Origin: Nipponacmea schrenckii
Taxonomy: Eukaryota; Mollusca; Gastropoda; Lottiidae
Reading direction: 5' to 3'
Length of the DNA: 64,000 nt
NCBI GenBank assembly: GCA_030562195.1
Contig: CM060202.1
Location: 13,702,001 to 13,766,000 of the forward strand
Shown: positions 37,831 through 51,100 of the stretch, piece by piece
Position numbering within the stretch: position 1 is the stretch's first letter
Layout of the letters: every line of letters begins with the position of its first letter
Position numbers and translations under genes: made by a program
Notes under the pieces: model-generated
The model's database searches: none
The model's input: the letters and a program-made list of their open reading frames with translations, nothing else
What the model was told of the DNA's origin: nothing

Positions 37831-40139
37831 TCCAGTTTATTGGTAATCTGAATATATTTTTTTAAGATTATTTCCATACCAGCTTCAAAATAGTAGTTAC
37901 TACCAGTTTAACAATAACTTCTGGCTTGATAATGTTTCTCTAGAGGGCTATTTTATTTGAATTTTAATCTTTTACATTTTTATCAAAGCCAAGTCATTCT
38001 AGGACTATCAAAACCTTTTTCAAGCATTTCCAAACACGGTAGTAATGTCAGATATTCTTCTTGAGATAATGTTTCAGATGCAATCATTGTACTCATTTTT
38101 ATGATACTATTTCTTTATTTATGATCATGGTGTACCCACAGAGAAAGACACATGCATTTATTAGATATACTGTACATAGTTGATTGTTTCATTCATTCTG
38201 TAGTTTTGAATGCACTTGCTCTCAAGGGTAAAATGAAATGTAAATTTGTGATTAATCTGAATAATTTTTAGCCTCTGTGTTGATAAATATTTTCATCTTA
38301 AAAACCATTTTATTTGATATATTTTCTTAACTTAGGTAATTATTTACAATATTTATTGATAAAAACCTTTGGATAATTTGTTATCACCAATTATTAAAAC
38401 CAGGTTGGGGTTATATATCCATTGTATGCATTGCCTGATTTCAAGGTGGTTTGTAGATGTTATCCTTATATACTAAGATATCAATTATTGTGCTTTTAGA
38501 AATATTGTTTACCTAATGTTTGCTTTACCAGCTGATTTAGCTGAATTTTACCTATCTTTATATGGAAAAGTATGAACAGATTTATAGACAGGTGAAATTG
38601 AACTCTCAGCTGGTAAAAAGAAAGTAAAACCATTTTATCACTTTGAACTGTATATTTTAAAAAGTTATTTATATTGTTAGCTAGCTGTCTTTAGATCTGT
38701 CTATAGAGTACATCATGATTTTCAAGTTCAATCATTGAGATCAACCAAATTTACAAGAATACTTTGAATTGATCATTACCAATCCCATATAACATTTTGT
38801 TATTTTAAAATATCTCAAAATAGTGAGATACCTTTATCTATAATACAACATCACCACTCCCCCACCACCCCAAAAAAAATAAAACCTAAATTATTATTTT
38901 ACTAACTGAATTAATAGTTTCTTTTTAATATATTTATATCAGATTTTTAAAACATGATATTGCCCAATTCCAAGATAAATTTAACTTTTCTTTTTACACT
39001 TTTTTAAGTATAAGAGTTTAAAATACCAGCGGCTGTGATTTTGAATTCTTTTTTATCCAGATATTTTCAATATTTTTAATATTTAATAGTAAGTAATTGA
39101 TTGTTTATGCTAACTTTATTTTCCTGTTTTTATTGCATGTGTATAACAAAGTGTTTTACATAAATGGGCAAAATATATTGAGGTATGCAATCTTATCAGA
39201 TGAATTGATATCTTTTCTTTAATACATTGTGAAATATTGTACATGTGTGTAATTGTATAGATGCTCTTTGATTATATTTAGAATATGCTCTCAAAGTTAC
39301 ATGTCTGTATAATGTTTTATAATTATACTCTTTTAAAATGATTTGTAATTGGAAGTAACAATCTATTAGTCCTTGTATTGTATTAGTTTTATTAGAAAAT
39401 TGTGTGATAACATATATCTTTGAATTTTTCTACAATATGCTCTGTAAATTGAATGTTCTGACAATTGTGCTCTGATAGTGTATTTCAAATCCACACTCTT
39501 TAAGTTCCTGTTGAAATTATTACATTTAAGCTTGTGAGAATTTGTGTGTAATTACAGATCCTTGAATTTATGTAAAATAATTTATATTTTACATTCTTAC
39601 ATTAATGCTTTTTGCTATTGTATATATTTCACATGCACACTCGTTCATCACTGTGTGATATTTTACATTTATGCTTGTAAAATATGTTACATATATTCTT
39701 TCATTTACTCAATTTATGGGTTGATTTTGTTCCCTTAATTATATTCAAAAAGTATTTTAATATCAGTAGATTGTTGTTCACTATTTAAATTATGTAGATG
39801 TAGTTTTTTGGTAATCTTTCATGATTAAAACCTTAACTCTAATACTGTTGTGGATATATATTTATTATATTGTATGCCTGTAATTGATAAACAATCACAT
39901 TGAATTTTTTTGTCATTCTACGTTTGTGTGACTGCAAACTTTATATTGGACACGATTTCAATTGTAAAATAATTGATATTTTTAAGTTGTAATTCAGAAA
40001 CCATTTTAAAAACCAATCAAAAGCTAATGTTAAATCCAGATTAAATTTCATGATGATTGGTGAAATCTATTCAAAAATAAAATGATTAAGTTTTATTGAA
40101 TATTGAATTACAGATGTAAATTTTAGATTTTAACAAAAT

Positions 40140-40490
40140 TTGAAAATTGTAATGTTTTTATCAACATTTGAATGAATCTAATAATATTTAGATGTTACAT
40201 GCAAACATTTGAATTAATATTACAAGATTGAGATGTTACATTGAAACATTTGAATGAATATTTTGGTATTGAGTGATTATATGTAAACATTTGAATTAAT
40301 ATAACAGAATTTAGATGTTACATGTAAACATTTGAATTGATATAGGGCCTAACAGAATTGAGATGTTACATGTAAACATTTGAATTAATATAACAGGATT
40401 GAGATGTAACATGTAAACATTTGAGTGGAAATTATGGTATTGAAATGTTACAAGTTAACATTTCATGAATATTATAGAATTAGAATGTTA
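40140..40490 (+). repeat. Degenerate tandem repeat with ATGTTACATGTAAACATTTG
   Basis: About seven diverged units of roughly 45-60 bases contain ACATTTGAATTAATAT and GAGATGTTACATGTAAAC. It lies about 3 kb downstream of the cyclase stop. Confidence 0.75.
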
Positions 40491-43400
40491 CATGCATTCA
40501 ACTGATTGAATTTAAATGATTATTATGTTATTTTATTGAATTTTAAATGATTTTAATTAATCAATTTTACTGACATTTGGTAAGTCATATTGAAAGTATT
40601 AATGATTATGTGTTTTACTATTAATTCTATGAGTGCTGTATATGTTTATAAAATATTTCTTACAAACCTAACTTATTTATTTGTGTGTACTAATTGTTTT
40701 TATTATTGTTTTTGTTGACATTTTGGATGTTAGTATATATAAATATATAATACACATTGAATATTCTTGTAAATTATATTGTTATGTAACACTTAAAGCA
40801 TAGTTATATCATGCAAAAAAAGTTTGATCATTGAAAAGCGAATTAAAGGTTTTAAAACTAAAAAGATATCTTGGCTAATTTTAAAAATAAAATAAAAGAA
40901 AAGAAATAATCATAAAAAGAAAAGGTTAAATCATGAAAAAACTCAGGTTGAATTAATACAGTAACTTAATTATTTAAATGAAAAAGGTCAAATTATTAGA
41001 AAGCTTACAAGGCCAAATCATTAGAGATCAAAAGATTTCTTTTTAAAAATATATTGATTAAATCATCAAAATGGAAAGTTTGAATCATTAAAAAATTGTA
41101 GCAACTTGTTAAGTGAATACTGTATATTTGATGCTCGTTATATTAGCAATTATATGGTATTTCCTTGAATGGCATTTAATAGTTGGTACACATAACTAAG
41201 AAGAAGACTTTGTGGATTACAACTATTGTTTATTAATACTGCTACATTTCAATAAGTATCCTCTTATCATTCTCAAGCAGATCAAACTGTAGTTATATGG
41301 TAGTTAAAGGACTAAATCATTTCAAGAAAAAATCATGATTGGAGTATTTTGACAGAATGTTATTTCACTACCAATATTCCAATAATAAACTGCTTTATCA
41401 TTGTTGTCGAATTATTCTTCTTTATCAATTGGGTCAAATTATGATTATAAATGTTCATTTTCCTTCTGTCCTACCTTGATTAACCTTCAGATCTGAGGAA
41501 ATACTGTAATCTAATTGGTTATGAGAAACTCAATTTAAAATCTATTTTAGTGATTGACCAATCGATTTTTCCTAGATCTCATAAATGCAAATTGTTGAGC
41601 TAAGCTTTCGATTGAAATTTGAACCTTCTTAGCCGAGTATATTCATAATTATCCATATTCCAAAGTTTAAAAGATTTTTCCATTCTGAAAGAGTGATTAA
41701 TAATTCTCTTGTATACAGTAGATTCAATCATCGAGTTGTACTTTGTCTACACACAACTGTGATGAAAAATGTCTGAGTGTTAGATAGAAGATAAGCTTAT
41801 GAACAAAATAAATTAATGGAATTTCTTGTTTGAGGAATTATGCAATTTTCCTACAAATCTGGTACTTCTAAGCTTATTTATCATCCTCAGAAAAAATAAA
41901 CCATGGCCTTTAAGTTTGTTCAGTAAATGAAGATTAAACCATCTTTATCTAAGTTCTTCTAAAACAAGACATCCTCCAAAAAAAAAAAAAAAAAAAATAG
42001 GGCAAAAATATTATCGTGTACCAATATTTTATTTTGGATAATAGGCTTCATGGAATAATCAGATAACAAATATTAAATTATTTTAACCATTCATTTGTTA
42101 TTAATTTTGTTATGAATTTATAATAAACACAATCTGATGATCAAACTAAACTAATGGTTCTTGTAGCTTAACATAAATTATTCAATCATCAGTGAAAATG
42201 GATTTAAGAATAATTTTATCAGATCTAAAGTTAGTTTAAAGTAATGTTTGATGGTAGAAGTAAGAATTGTACTTTTTTGAATAGAGAATGCATTTAATTT
42301 TTTCTTTTCAATTTAAAACAATCTAGACTTAAGTCTGTTTTGATTATAGACAAGCTTTTGTAGTGTTCAAAATTTTATGTTTTTAGGCAAATCTCAATTG
42401 AGGTCAGAAATTTATTAGTTTGATAAATAGATTGTTTTGTTTTATTTTACATAGTTTTTCATTTACATGGGTTTCTTGAAGAGCCTTAATTTAGGTAGAG
42501 CTTCAAAATCTTGAATAAAATTGATAAAAATAATTGTAAATGAAAAAAAGATTTCACAAAATGAGACATTCAGAAAGTTAATGTATTACAAACATTTGAA
42601 AAACAATTAGGCTGCTGATAACATGAAATAAGATACCTATATCCCTTTAGGATTCTTTAAGGGTTCTACTCAGATTTTCTTAAAATTTTGATCATTATTG
42701 TACCTGTTAATTTGTTTATATTTCTGCTTGTTGTTAGGTTATCCTATCTTTTACTTGCTCAAATAAAAGCCTGTTGGCAAAATATGTATAATTTGTCATG
42801 TTTAGCAGTGGGACCTTTTCCGTTTAAATGGGCTCAGTTTGAATGGTTTTTCAAAGCACCTCTTGAATTATTATTAGTCTTAGCCATTAAATAAATTCTC
42901 ACAGATCCTGCTAGTGACTTGCAGATATTGAAAATTCAGATGCATTTAGATACAAGGTCAATCTAACCTACACACAAGAATGAAAATAGCTTCTATTCAT
43001 AAATATCCTTGGTGTTCTAGAAGCCTGACAGTAAGACTTATTTTATATATGTACGCTATTGACAGACTTCCAGAACACAATGGACATTGTCACCGACTAA
43101 TATGGATTTTCTTTCTACCAGTAGGGAAGTCACAAGTGCTTTTGGGTACTGTTTTGTTAATTGTAACTTTATTCTGAAGAGTGATACAGCTGAAATTAAC
43201 TGAATTAAATATAAAGATTTTTGTTAAATATCTGGAAGTATTCTTGTGATAATAAACATGTCCTCAAATTTAAAACTGTAATCCAACATGACTGGCAAAT
43301 ACAATCAGTTCAATAGTCCTGATTACAGATTCAGACAAACATATTACCGGTACAACATATTAGATTCTTCTTTATTACAATTTAATTGAACATAAAATAA

Positions 43401-44449
43401 CGAAATTGTGAATTAATGATAACCTGCTAAATTTCTCAATAATGCAAACTGCCATCCTTTTTTTTTCTGCAACAGACTTCACTGAAACTGTCAAAATCAG
43501 CTGTTTTCTGTCAAAATAGGTTTGATAGAGTTATTGCCCCTTAATTTTCAAAATCAAGGAGTTTAATTTATTTTCATGTAATAAGAGATTTATCATCTTA
43601 AATTTAAATTTAAATATGTACAAAAAGGGTTTTTCCATCTATTAAACTTTGATTTTTTTTTCAAATGATATTTAAAGATAAGTTTTTAGAGATATCGACT
43701 TTGAAAAACTGGTTTATGTATCAAAGAGTTTTAAGACAATCCATATCCATTCTTCTTAAATTCCTAAGAGGCAAAACCAAGTTTTGTTTTCATATATAAG
43801 ATTTGGTTTTAAAATATATATTTATTGGGTAGACTTATGCCCAGACACCATTGAATTAAAGCCCCACCACTCTTAATAGATACAATGGAGACAGAGACAG
43901 TTTCAATGCTATGAGTTTATAGTTGTTTAAAAATTTATTTTCAGTTTTTCCAATACATTTCTATTTAATCCAAAAATATAGATTTATTTTAGAGTAATTT
44001 CAATAATTTTTTTGCTTAAACTAAATATGCCTTCAAAACTTATGGTGTGTCTGAAAATTTTGAATATGCAAATACTTTTGCTTAAAATTGGGTAAGTAAA
44101 TCAGGCCAAATTATTATTATTTACATTATAATTATATCTTGCTTAAAAAATATTTCGTATAATGAACATCAATTGAACATTTCTTATAATAATTGTATGA
44201 TTTGTGAAACTTTAAAAAGTTCCTCATAGCTCATAGTCATGGCACTAATATATTGAAACTACTATTTGGGCCTATATAAAAAATTTAAAAATCAAAACAA
44301 TTCGTGTAAATTGAGTATTTTTGATATTAAAAATCAAAACAAACGCTTTCATCCGTCAAAAATTTTTCTGATATAAAATATAAAATCTCTAAAGACTATT
44401 CTTAAAGTTTTCATTCAGCCATGAGCTTGCTCTATGATATTAGTACCTA

Positions 44450-45099
44450 ACTAAAGCCGCAAGCCTGGGAATATATCACGGAAATAGCCGAAAATCTCTC
44501 TTTCTTCCCATAATGCAAAGAATCGGATATTTCCGTAATTTTCTATTTTATGTTGTCACGTGATAATAGGCAAATTGACCAACCAACGATAGCTATTTGT
44601 ACCACGTGATATCATAATTTCCTGAATAATCAATTTCCGACGCAATTTCGGTAGCTCGGTAAATTCCGTCATATTCTGTGACAAGCGTTAATCAACAGCG
44701 GCCATCTTTGTATTTCCAGCTAAACCAAATCGTTGGATTTAAAACCTTTTATGTCGGTTTTATTCGATAATTTTGGAAAGTTACCTAGGTATATTTAGAA
44801 ATCGTTTTACCAAGGATAATTTTTCACCGGAATATACTGGACTTACGAGATGTGATGAACGATGGTGAGGGAGAAAATTCATTTTATGAGCCGCTTTGTG
44901 CTCGCAAACATGGAGTAGCGTAAATTTTGATGCAATTTCACATTAATTTGAAGACATCATACTGGGTCATGGGATGGATAGATTCAAAACTTTTATCAAT
45001 AACTTTTTTTTTTGTCCTGAGATAAATTTCTTTGATTTTGACTATTTGGAGCAATCAGCCGGATAATTATCGAAGGCGTCGGAAATAAACCCAAACAAC
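44450..45099 (+). promoter_or_regulatory. CREBBP: Probable CBP promoter and 5' UTR
   Basis: The region holds two CACGTG E-boxes (44,557-44,562 in GTCACGTGAT and 44,603-44,608 in CCACGTGAT), 40 bases apart within each motif's frame of ACGTGAT, and a YY1-like GCGGCCATCTTTG at 44,698-44,710. It is richer in CpG than the flanks. The start site itself is inferred; no TATA box is clear. Confidence 0.5.
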
Positions 45100-45190
45100 A
45101 TGGCTGACCAGCTTGTTGATGGCCCACCAGCGGCCAAACGACAAAAAACGAATTCTAGTTCGCCCATGCGAACGCCCAGTGAAAGTGGGG
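45100..45190 (+). CDS. CREBBP: CBP exon 1: start codon and N-terminal motif
   Basis: Residues 1-30. [16 protein letters not shown] matches MAENLLDGPPNPKRAK of human CBP and includes the basic nuclear-localisation-like patch. The phase 1 donor (GTAAGT) falls just before the DF that starts the next exon, which from memory is also where human intron 1 falls. Confidence 0.95.
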
Positions 45191-48100
45191 GTAAGTATAT
45201 ACTTTTCTGAATTATTTGCATTCGAATTTCATGCAACTTGCTATTCCCAGCTTTTTTGTATCGAAGCTAATTTTGAAAAACATAAACATTGTCCTTGATT
45301 TTTGACACATTAAAATTTGTATATTTTAGGTAAAGTTAAGGTTATGCCACTGGCCTAATCTATATTTATTGCTTTGAAATGATTTTGAAATAGTGTAGAT
45401 GATTTAAGGTTTTTGTAGGAGTTACAATGCACATATATTTTGATATATTGAACTTATCCATTCTCATAATAATGGATCAACTGCTTTTGCTCTTGAAATG
45501 TTTTGTTCTCAATGACCTGACCTGCTGAGAATTCAGAAATAAGGTTTTTTTTGGGCATGTACTTATCCAAACAGTTTAAAGTCTTCTTTGCAATCTTCTG
45601 AGTCAGATGCTTGCATTATTATAGAAATTATTAAAGCTATTATAGCTTAGCTATATCATATTAGACTACAGTAGGCATCGCCAATGTCTTCCATGCAAAA
45701 AAAATAGGAATTTAAAAAAAAAACTTGGAATGCATTTTTTTAATGAATACAATACAAGAATGTATATTATATCGAGTCTTTATTTTATTTCTTATGCACC
45801 AGCATAACATTTGATAGTTTTTGTTTATGTGAGCTTTATTCTTGAATTTTATTTTTGAACAAATGATCTTGCTCTCAACCAAGATACAAAGATAATTTTC
45901 ACCTTAAAAATTCTAAACCCTATTGTACCTTTTATTTTTCAGATTTTTCTCTGAACAGTTTATTAGCCATTGCTGGAGATTTACCAGATGAATTAATGAA
46001 CAATGGTGGTCAAGGCACATCGTCAGCAACTGACATGCTTGGTGGACCATCAAGTAGTATACATGGATCAAACATGGATAATAATCCACAGAATCATCAA
46101 GAGCTGTCACAGTTGCTATCTAGTTCTACTCCATCACAAACTCATAAACTAGCATCTTCAATCAACAGTATTCCTAGTCAACCTCATAACATGGGACAAA
46201 ATCGGAGTGTGACTGGTGCAATGAACAATACCAGTGCCTACATGAATGCGGTAAAAAGTCCCCATTCTAGTGTTGCTTCGCCATCTCATGGTGGACTCAA
46301 TAAAGCACCACAACATATTGTATCTGATTCAGGAATGCTAGGAAACAATGTTTATAGTGTTTCTCAGAGTAATATGGGACATATGGGTGCAGGCAATGGA
46401 ATTGGGTCAATGAATATGAAGCCAAATCAACAACAAATGATGGGCGGTATGAACAATATGAATCTTTCTAATCAATTAATGAATGGACCCCAATATGGCG
46501 CTGTAAATCAGAACAGAAGTGGTATTCCTGTTTCTGCTATGAGCAATGTTAATCATATGGGTATGCCACAAGGAAATGGTATGGTGATGTCTCAACATGC
46601 TAATCATCAGAATGTTGGTCATCCAGGAATGAATGCAAACCAAGTTCAAGTGCAGCAGCAGATGAAGGTAGGTTTTGAGCCATAGATTAGATTTAGCTTA
46701 TATCAAATTGTAGTTTCTAACAAGTGTGCTTTTATTTTTGTCTTAGAATTTTTCAACTCACTCAATTTTCTCTTTTAACAACTAACCCTTTTACCATGTA
46801 ATGTGATAGAATTAAAAATTGCTTCGCTGATCTGTAATGGGAGACTATCAAGATGCTGTTTGTTTTGCAACAAATTTTCCTTTATTCAATTAATGAGTTT
46901 CGGAAGAAGCTTATATGTAAAAGACATCATTCTTGGAGTTTTTGTTGATTTTCTATAAGCTAATATTTCAAGGGCATTCTGACCAATATTATAAACTTGA
47001 AAACGAAAATTTTTTCTTGTGGTTTTGATGAGATCAAAAAGCTCAGTTATGCTACAGTTATCTTTCCAAAATCAAAACCGTTTCGGGACAAATTGACCAT
47101 GTTAAAATATTTATACTATAAATCAAGGAAGTAAAAATTTTTAACTGTACCATGAAGGGTGTTAAAGAACTAAGAATTAATGAAGGTACACTTGAGAAGA
47201 AACTTAGCAATTTGTTTTTCCATGCATGCATTCAATTAGTTTATTTTCAAACATGGCTTATATAATCTTAATTTATCTTTATAACAATTTGATATAATAC
47301 CCCTATGTAGTACAACATAGATGACTCTTCAACATTTTACATGTAGAAATGGCTTTTTGCACCTTATGTAGTTAGTAGTATTTATACAGATCTAGAAATT
47401 CGGTATTGGAATCATATTTCAGAAACAGATATTTTATGATCAAATTATCTATATGCAGTACATCCAATGAATTTCTAGACCTGTTTTAGGTAGTTTATTA
47501 GATTTATGGCTTTGGCTATTGTAGGGGCCTCTTCCACCAGGACTCAGTGGCAGCACGACTGGTGTGGGTTATACCAACTTTAATCCTCAGGCCCACCCTG
47601 GTCTTCCTTCGTCCACTGTCACATTTAGTTCACCGCTCCAAAATTCACTGAATTCAGTTTCTTTACCTATGGCTTCACCTCCTCTCAATTTACCGGTTAG
47701 TGCTATTTCTACTGTAGTAAGTATAATCTATCACTCTCAAAAATGGGCTCTGGTGTCTGCACAAACTTCATGTTCATGAAACATGAAAAATGTGAATTTT
47801 TAAATGTTCTTGAAGATTTACAGTGATCAGATTCTATAGAAGAGGAAACAATTATTTTGCATATATTTGAATAAGCTTAGCGTTTTCAAAATTCATGTTT
47901 TATTAAATTGAGGAGAATTGTAAAATATAATTAATAAGTAGAAAGAATGTAAAATGATTAAGATAAAAGAAAAACTATTTTAGAAAGTAAAACAGATTAT
48001 ATCTCACAAAAAAATTATTAATTTGATTTATATAGCATAGAATTTTCAGCATAACAAAGCCTGTTGTTTTTTCACTAAATCAAATTAAATAATTTTCCAA

Positions 48101-51100
48101 AATTGCTGGGGTTTTTTTTTGCAATTTTTTGTGTGCTTAATTTTTTAAGTGCTTTTGTTTATTAAAAATTTGTAGAACTCTTCCCATTTGAAAGCATTTG
48201 CTCTTGTACTTTTTAACCTTATTAACAGATTTAATCTTACTTGTTTTTCCAATTTCGCTATAGTTAACCATTGGAACCTGTTTGAACAATATTATAATCA
48301 TTAATCAAAGTAGCATTCTGGGGTTTTTTGTAGGTCGAAAATTAATTTTGCTCAAAGTTATCATAACTTTACTCCCAAATCTAGCAAATTGTGTCCCTGA
48401 ACATAACAATGTTTCAAGTAAAAAAAAAAAACTTACCATTAAATTTAAACAATTTCTGGTATAATTTGTGATGTTGAAAATATTGAAAATTTTGCATACT
48501 TTGCCCTTCAGTGTTTAAGAATTTGATACCATAATTCTAGAGTTGAACCTCTATATCTGAAAAATAGTTTGTGAGATGGCTAGGCAATGGAGTGGAATCT
48601 CCCACATGGAAAGAAAATATTCAATTTTATGGGGAGGCATGTCAATGAACCAAAAAATGTTTTAAGTAAAAGATTATATAATTTACTTGAGATTTGCTAA
48701 TATCCAACTCTTGACCACCTCAAGTGAATTTTTGTCTTTTATCTTTCAGACTGGACAGCCACAACAAGGAGCTCCAGGTGCACCTGGCCGCTCTACAGAT
48801 CCTGATAAAAGTAAACTTATCCAGCAACAATTAGTGCTCTTGCTGCATGCTCACAAATGTCAACGAAGAGAAAATGCAAATGGTGAACAAGCTTGTGCTT
48901 TACCGTACTGTCGTACAATGAAAAATGTCTTGACTCATATGACTTCCTGTACAGCTGGTAAAACATGTCAAAGTAAGTGAAATACATATTTGCTTGGTTT
49001 ATTTCTAATCCTCTGCCATATCACAATAAACGCTGAAGGAAGAAATGAAATGCTCTTTATTGTTTGCCAACCCTCAGTAAAACTTATGGCTGTTGATTGC
49101 ATATATGTAGCGTTGTAGAATTTTGTTGTAATAATATTGATGTGAAGGATAGTTCATGGAAAACTTTTTTTTATTTTTCAGTCGCACATTGTGCCTCGTC
49201 TCGCCAGATTATTACTCACTGGAAGAATTGTCATAGAAATGATTGTCCTGTATGCTTACCATTAAAACATGCTTCAGATAATAGAAGAAATCCAGCTGGT
49301 AAGTTTTTCAAACATTTTTTTTGTGATATAAGCTCTGGTAAGTTGCAAAGAATCTTGTAAAAATTAGCAAATCAAAAGTTCCACCCTCTATTTTCGTGTC
49401 TTTCATTTCACAAGATTGATTTATAACCCAAATAGTGTTTATTAACCTGTGAACTTTCTATTGATGGTAAAACTTAATTTTTTTGTAGGTGGTGGAAATA
49501 TTCCTCCCAATACTAACATGACTGCACCTAGTACTCTGAATGCTGTACCACAAGGTAGTGGTAATGTTAGTGAAACAACATTTAAACGAGCAGTTGATGC
49601 TCTTGGTTTATCTAATCGTCCACAACCCCCAGTTCCTCCTAGTGGTATGTATTTTGTTATTTTTACAAATTTACTTCAGTTTACCTCATATTTTGACATT
49701 CTTCAACATGCCTATTTAGTAGTGCTGGCACGATATATTGTTGAATCGATGTATCGTGATACTACATGCCACAATACACGTATCGTATCACGCGGTTGTG
49801 TATCGATACTTGACGATACAGGGCATTCCATAAAAAGTGGGTGATACTTTATTTATTAAAATGCAAGCTTATCCCTTTAGCGGACTTCTCTGAAATCCAT
49901 TGTTTTCAAATAAACTTCTAAACTTCTGATGCTGTGAAGTTATAAACCATAATGTGGAGTGAAGTGTGCTTACAAAATGCTTCCCAGTTAATGTAAAGTC
50001 GATAACATTATGGGCTGTGAATCCAACATTCAGTTCTTTCAATAATTCTAGAGAATGTCATTAAACATCTTATGATCTTTTCTAGTATTTTCATAGTTTT
50101 TTGTAGATCATATTTAATACTACTAGTCATCAAAGGCATTTTTTTCTTGTTTCTTCGGTTCTTTGTCACCACTGGCACTATAACTAGTACTAGACGTGGG
50201 GAGAGCTGATTTAGATATTGAACCAGAATTGGCTTTGCAAATAAACACAGTCACAAACAATAGATTAAAACCCACGATGACATGAAGGGGTGTAGAAGCT
50301 TCTACGCTGTTGCCTCTTGCTGTTATATCCAAACTACTTGTGGATTCTGAAGCTATGATCTTTTCGATACGTAGTCCTTCATCAATGACATCATCGGAAG
50401 ACGAAGTTGAAGATGTGCCAAGAAGGCCTACTTTTTCAATTGCGCAATTGGCCAGTTCACCAACTGTTCGGTCGATGCTCATACAAATCAAACAATTGAG
50501 CGTTTCCAGAGCTCTTATTACGGGAACACTTAAATAGCGTGAAGTCATTTGCATAAACAGAAAAACAAAATAAAATGTCATTTCATCCACACGCTTTTCC
50601 AAATTCCATCGATCTCTGAAAGAGCTAGTTGTGAAATCGTATTTCATAGGCTGGCTATTGTGAAGTTGTATAAAAGAATGAACATGATTGGTTCAGTAAA
50701 ATTTGCCGGTAATCCTAGGAAAACCCCATAGCAACAAAATAATAATTTTGATATTGAAAAAGAACTGAATTAACATTTCATTGTAATAACTTAAGTGTAC
50801 AACTATATGGTTATTCCGTAATTTTTCACAATTAATAAGAAACATCATTATGAATGCCTTGCATATAATGAATGCGCAGGTTTTAGAAAGTTTTTTCGTT
50901 TCACAATTTCAATAGACTTTCGTAAGCAATATTATTTCAATCCAAAAAAAAAGAACCATTGTCCGAGTGCATTAGCAGAACATCCGTGACATTTGGGTGA
51001 TCGAGACTATCATTGCTTTCATGGACGAAAGTCAAAGTAGCAGGGGTTTTTGTAATTTTGGGAATACTTTTTTGTTGATCTTCTTGGAGTCATTTTTGGA

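Larger units (their letters stand above)
37255..45099 (+). other. ADCY9 3' UTR, intergenic region and CBP promoter/5' UTR
   Basis: This is AT-rich, with no convincing ORF. It starts with the cyclase 3' UTR and its 39-bp minisatellite. A degenerate repeat lies at 40.14-40.49 kb and an A run near 41,977-41,997. Base composition becomes more mixed from about 44.45 kb, where the CBP promoter should be. The small ORFs at 42.7-43.2 kb have no similarity I recognise. Confidence 0.65.
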
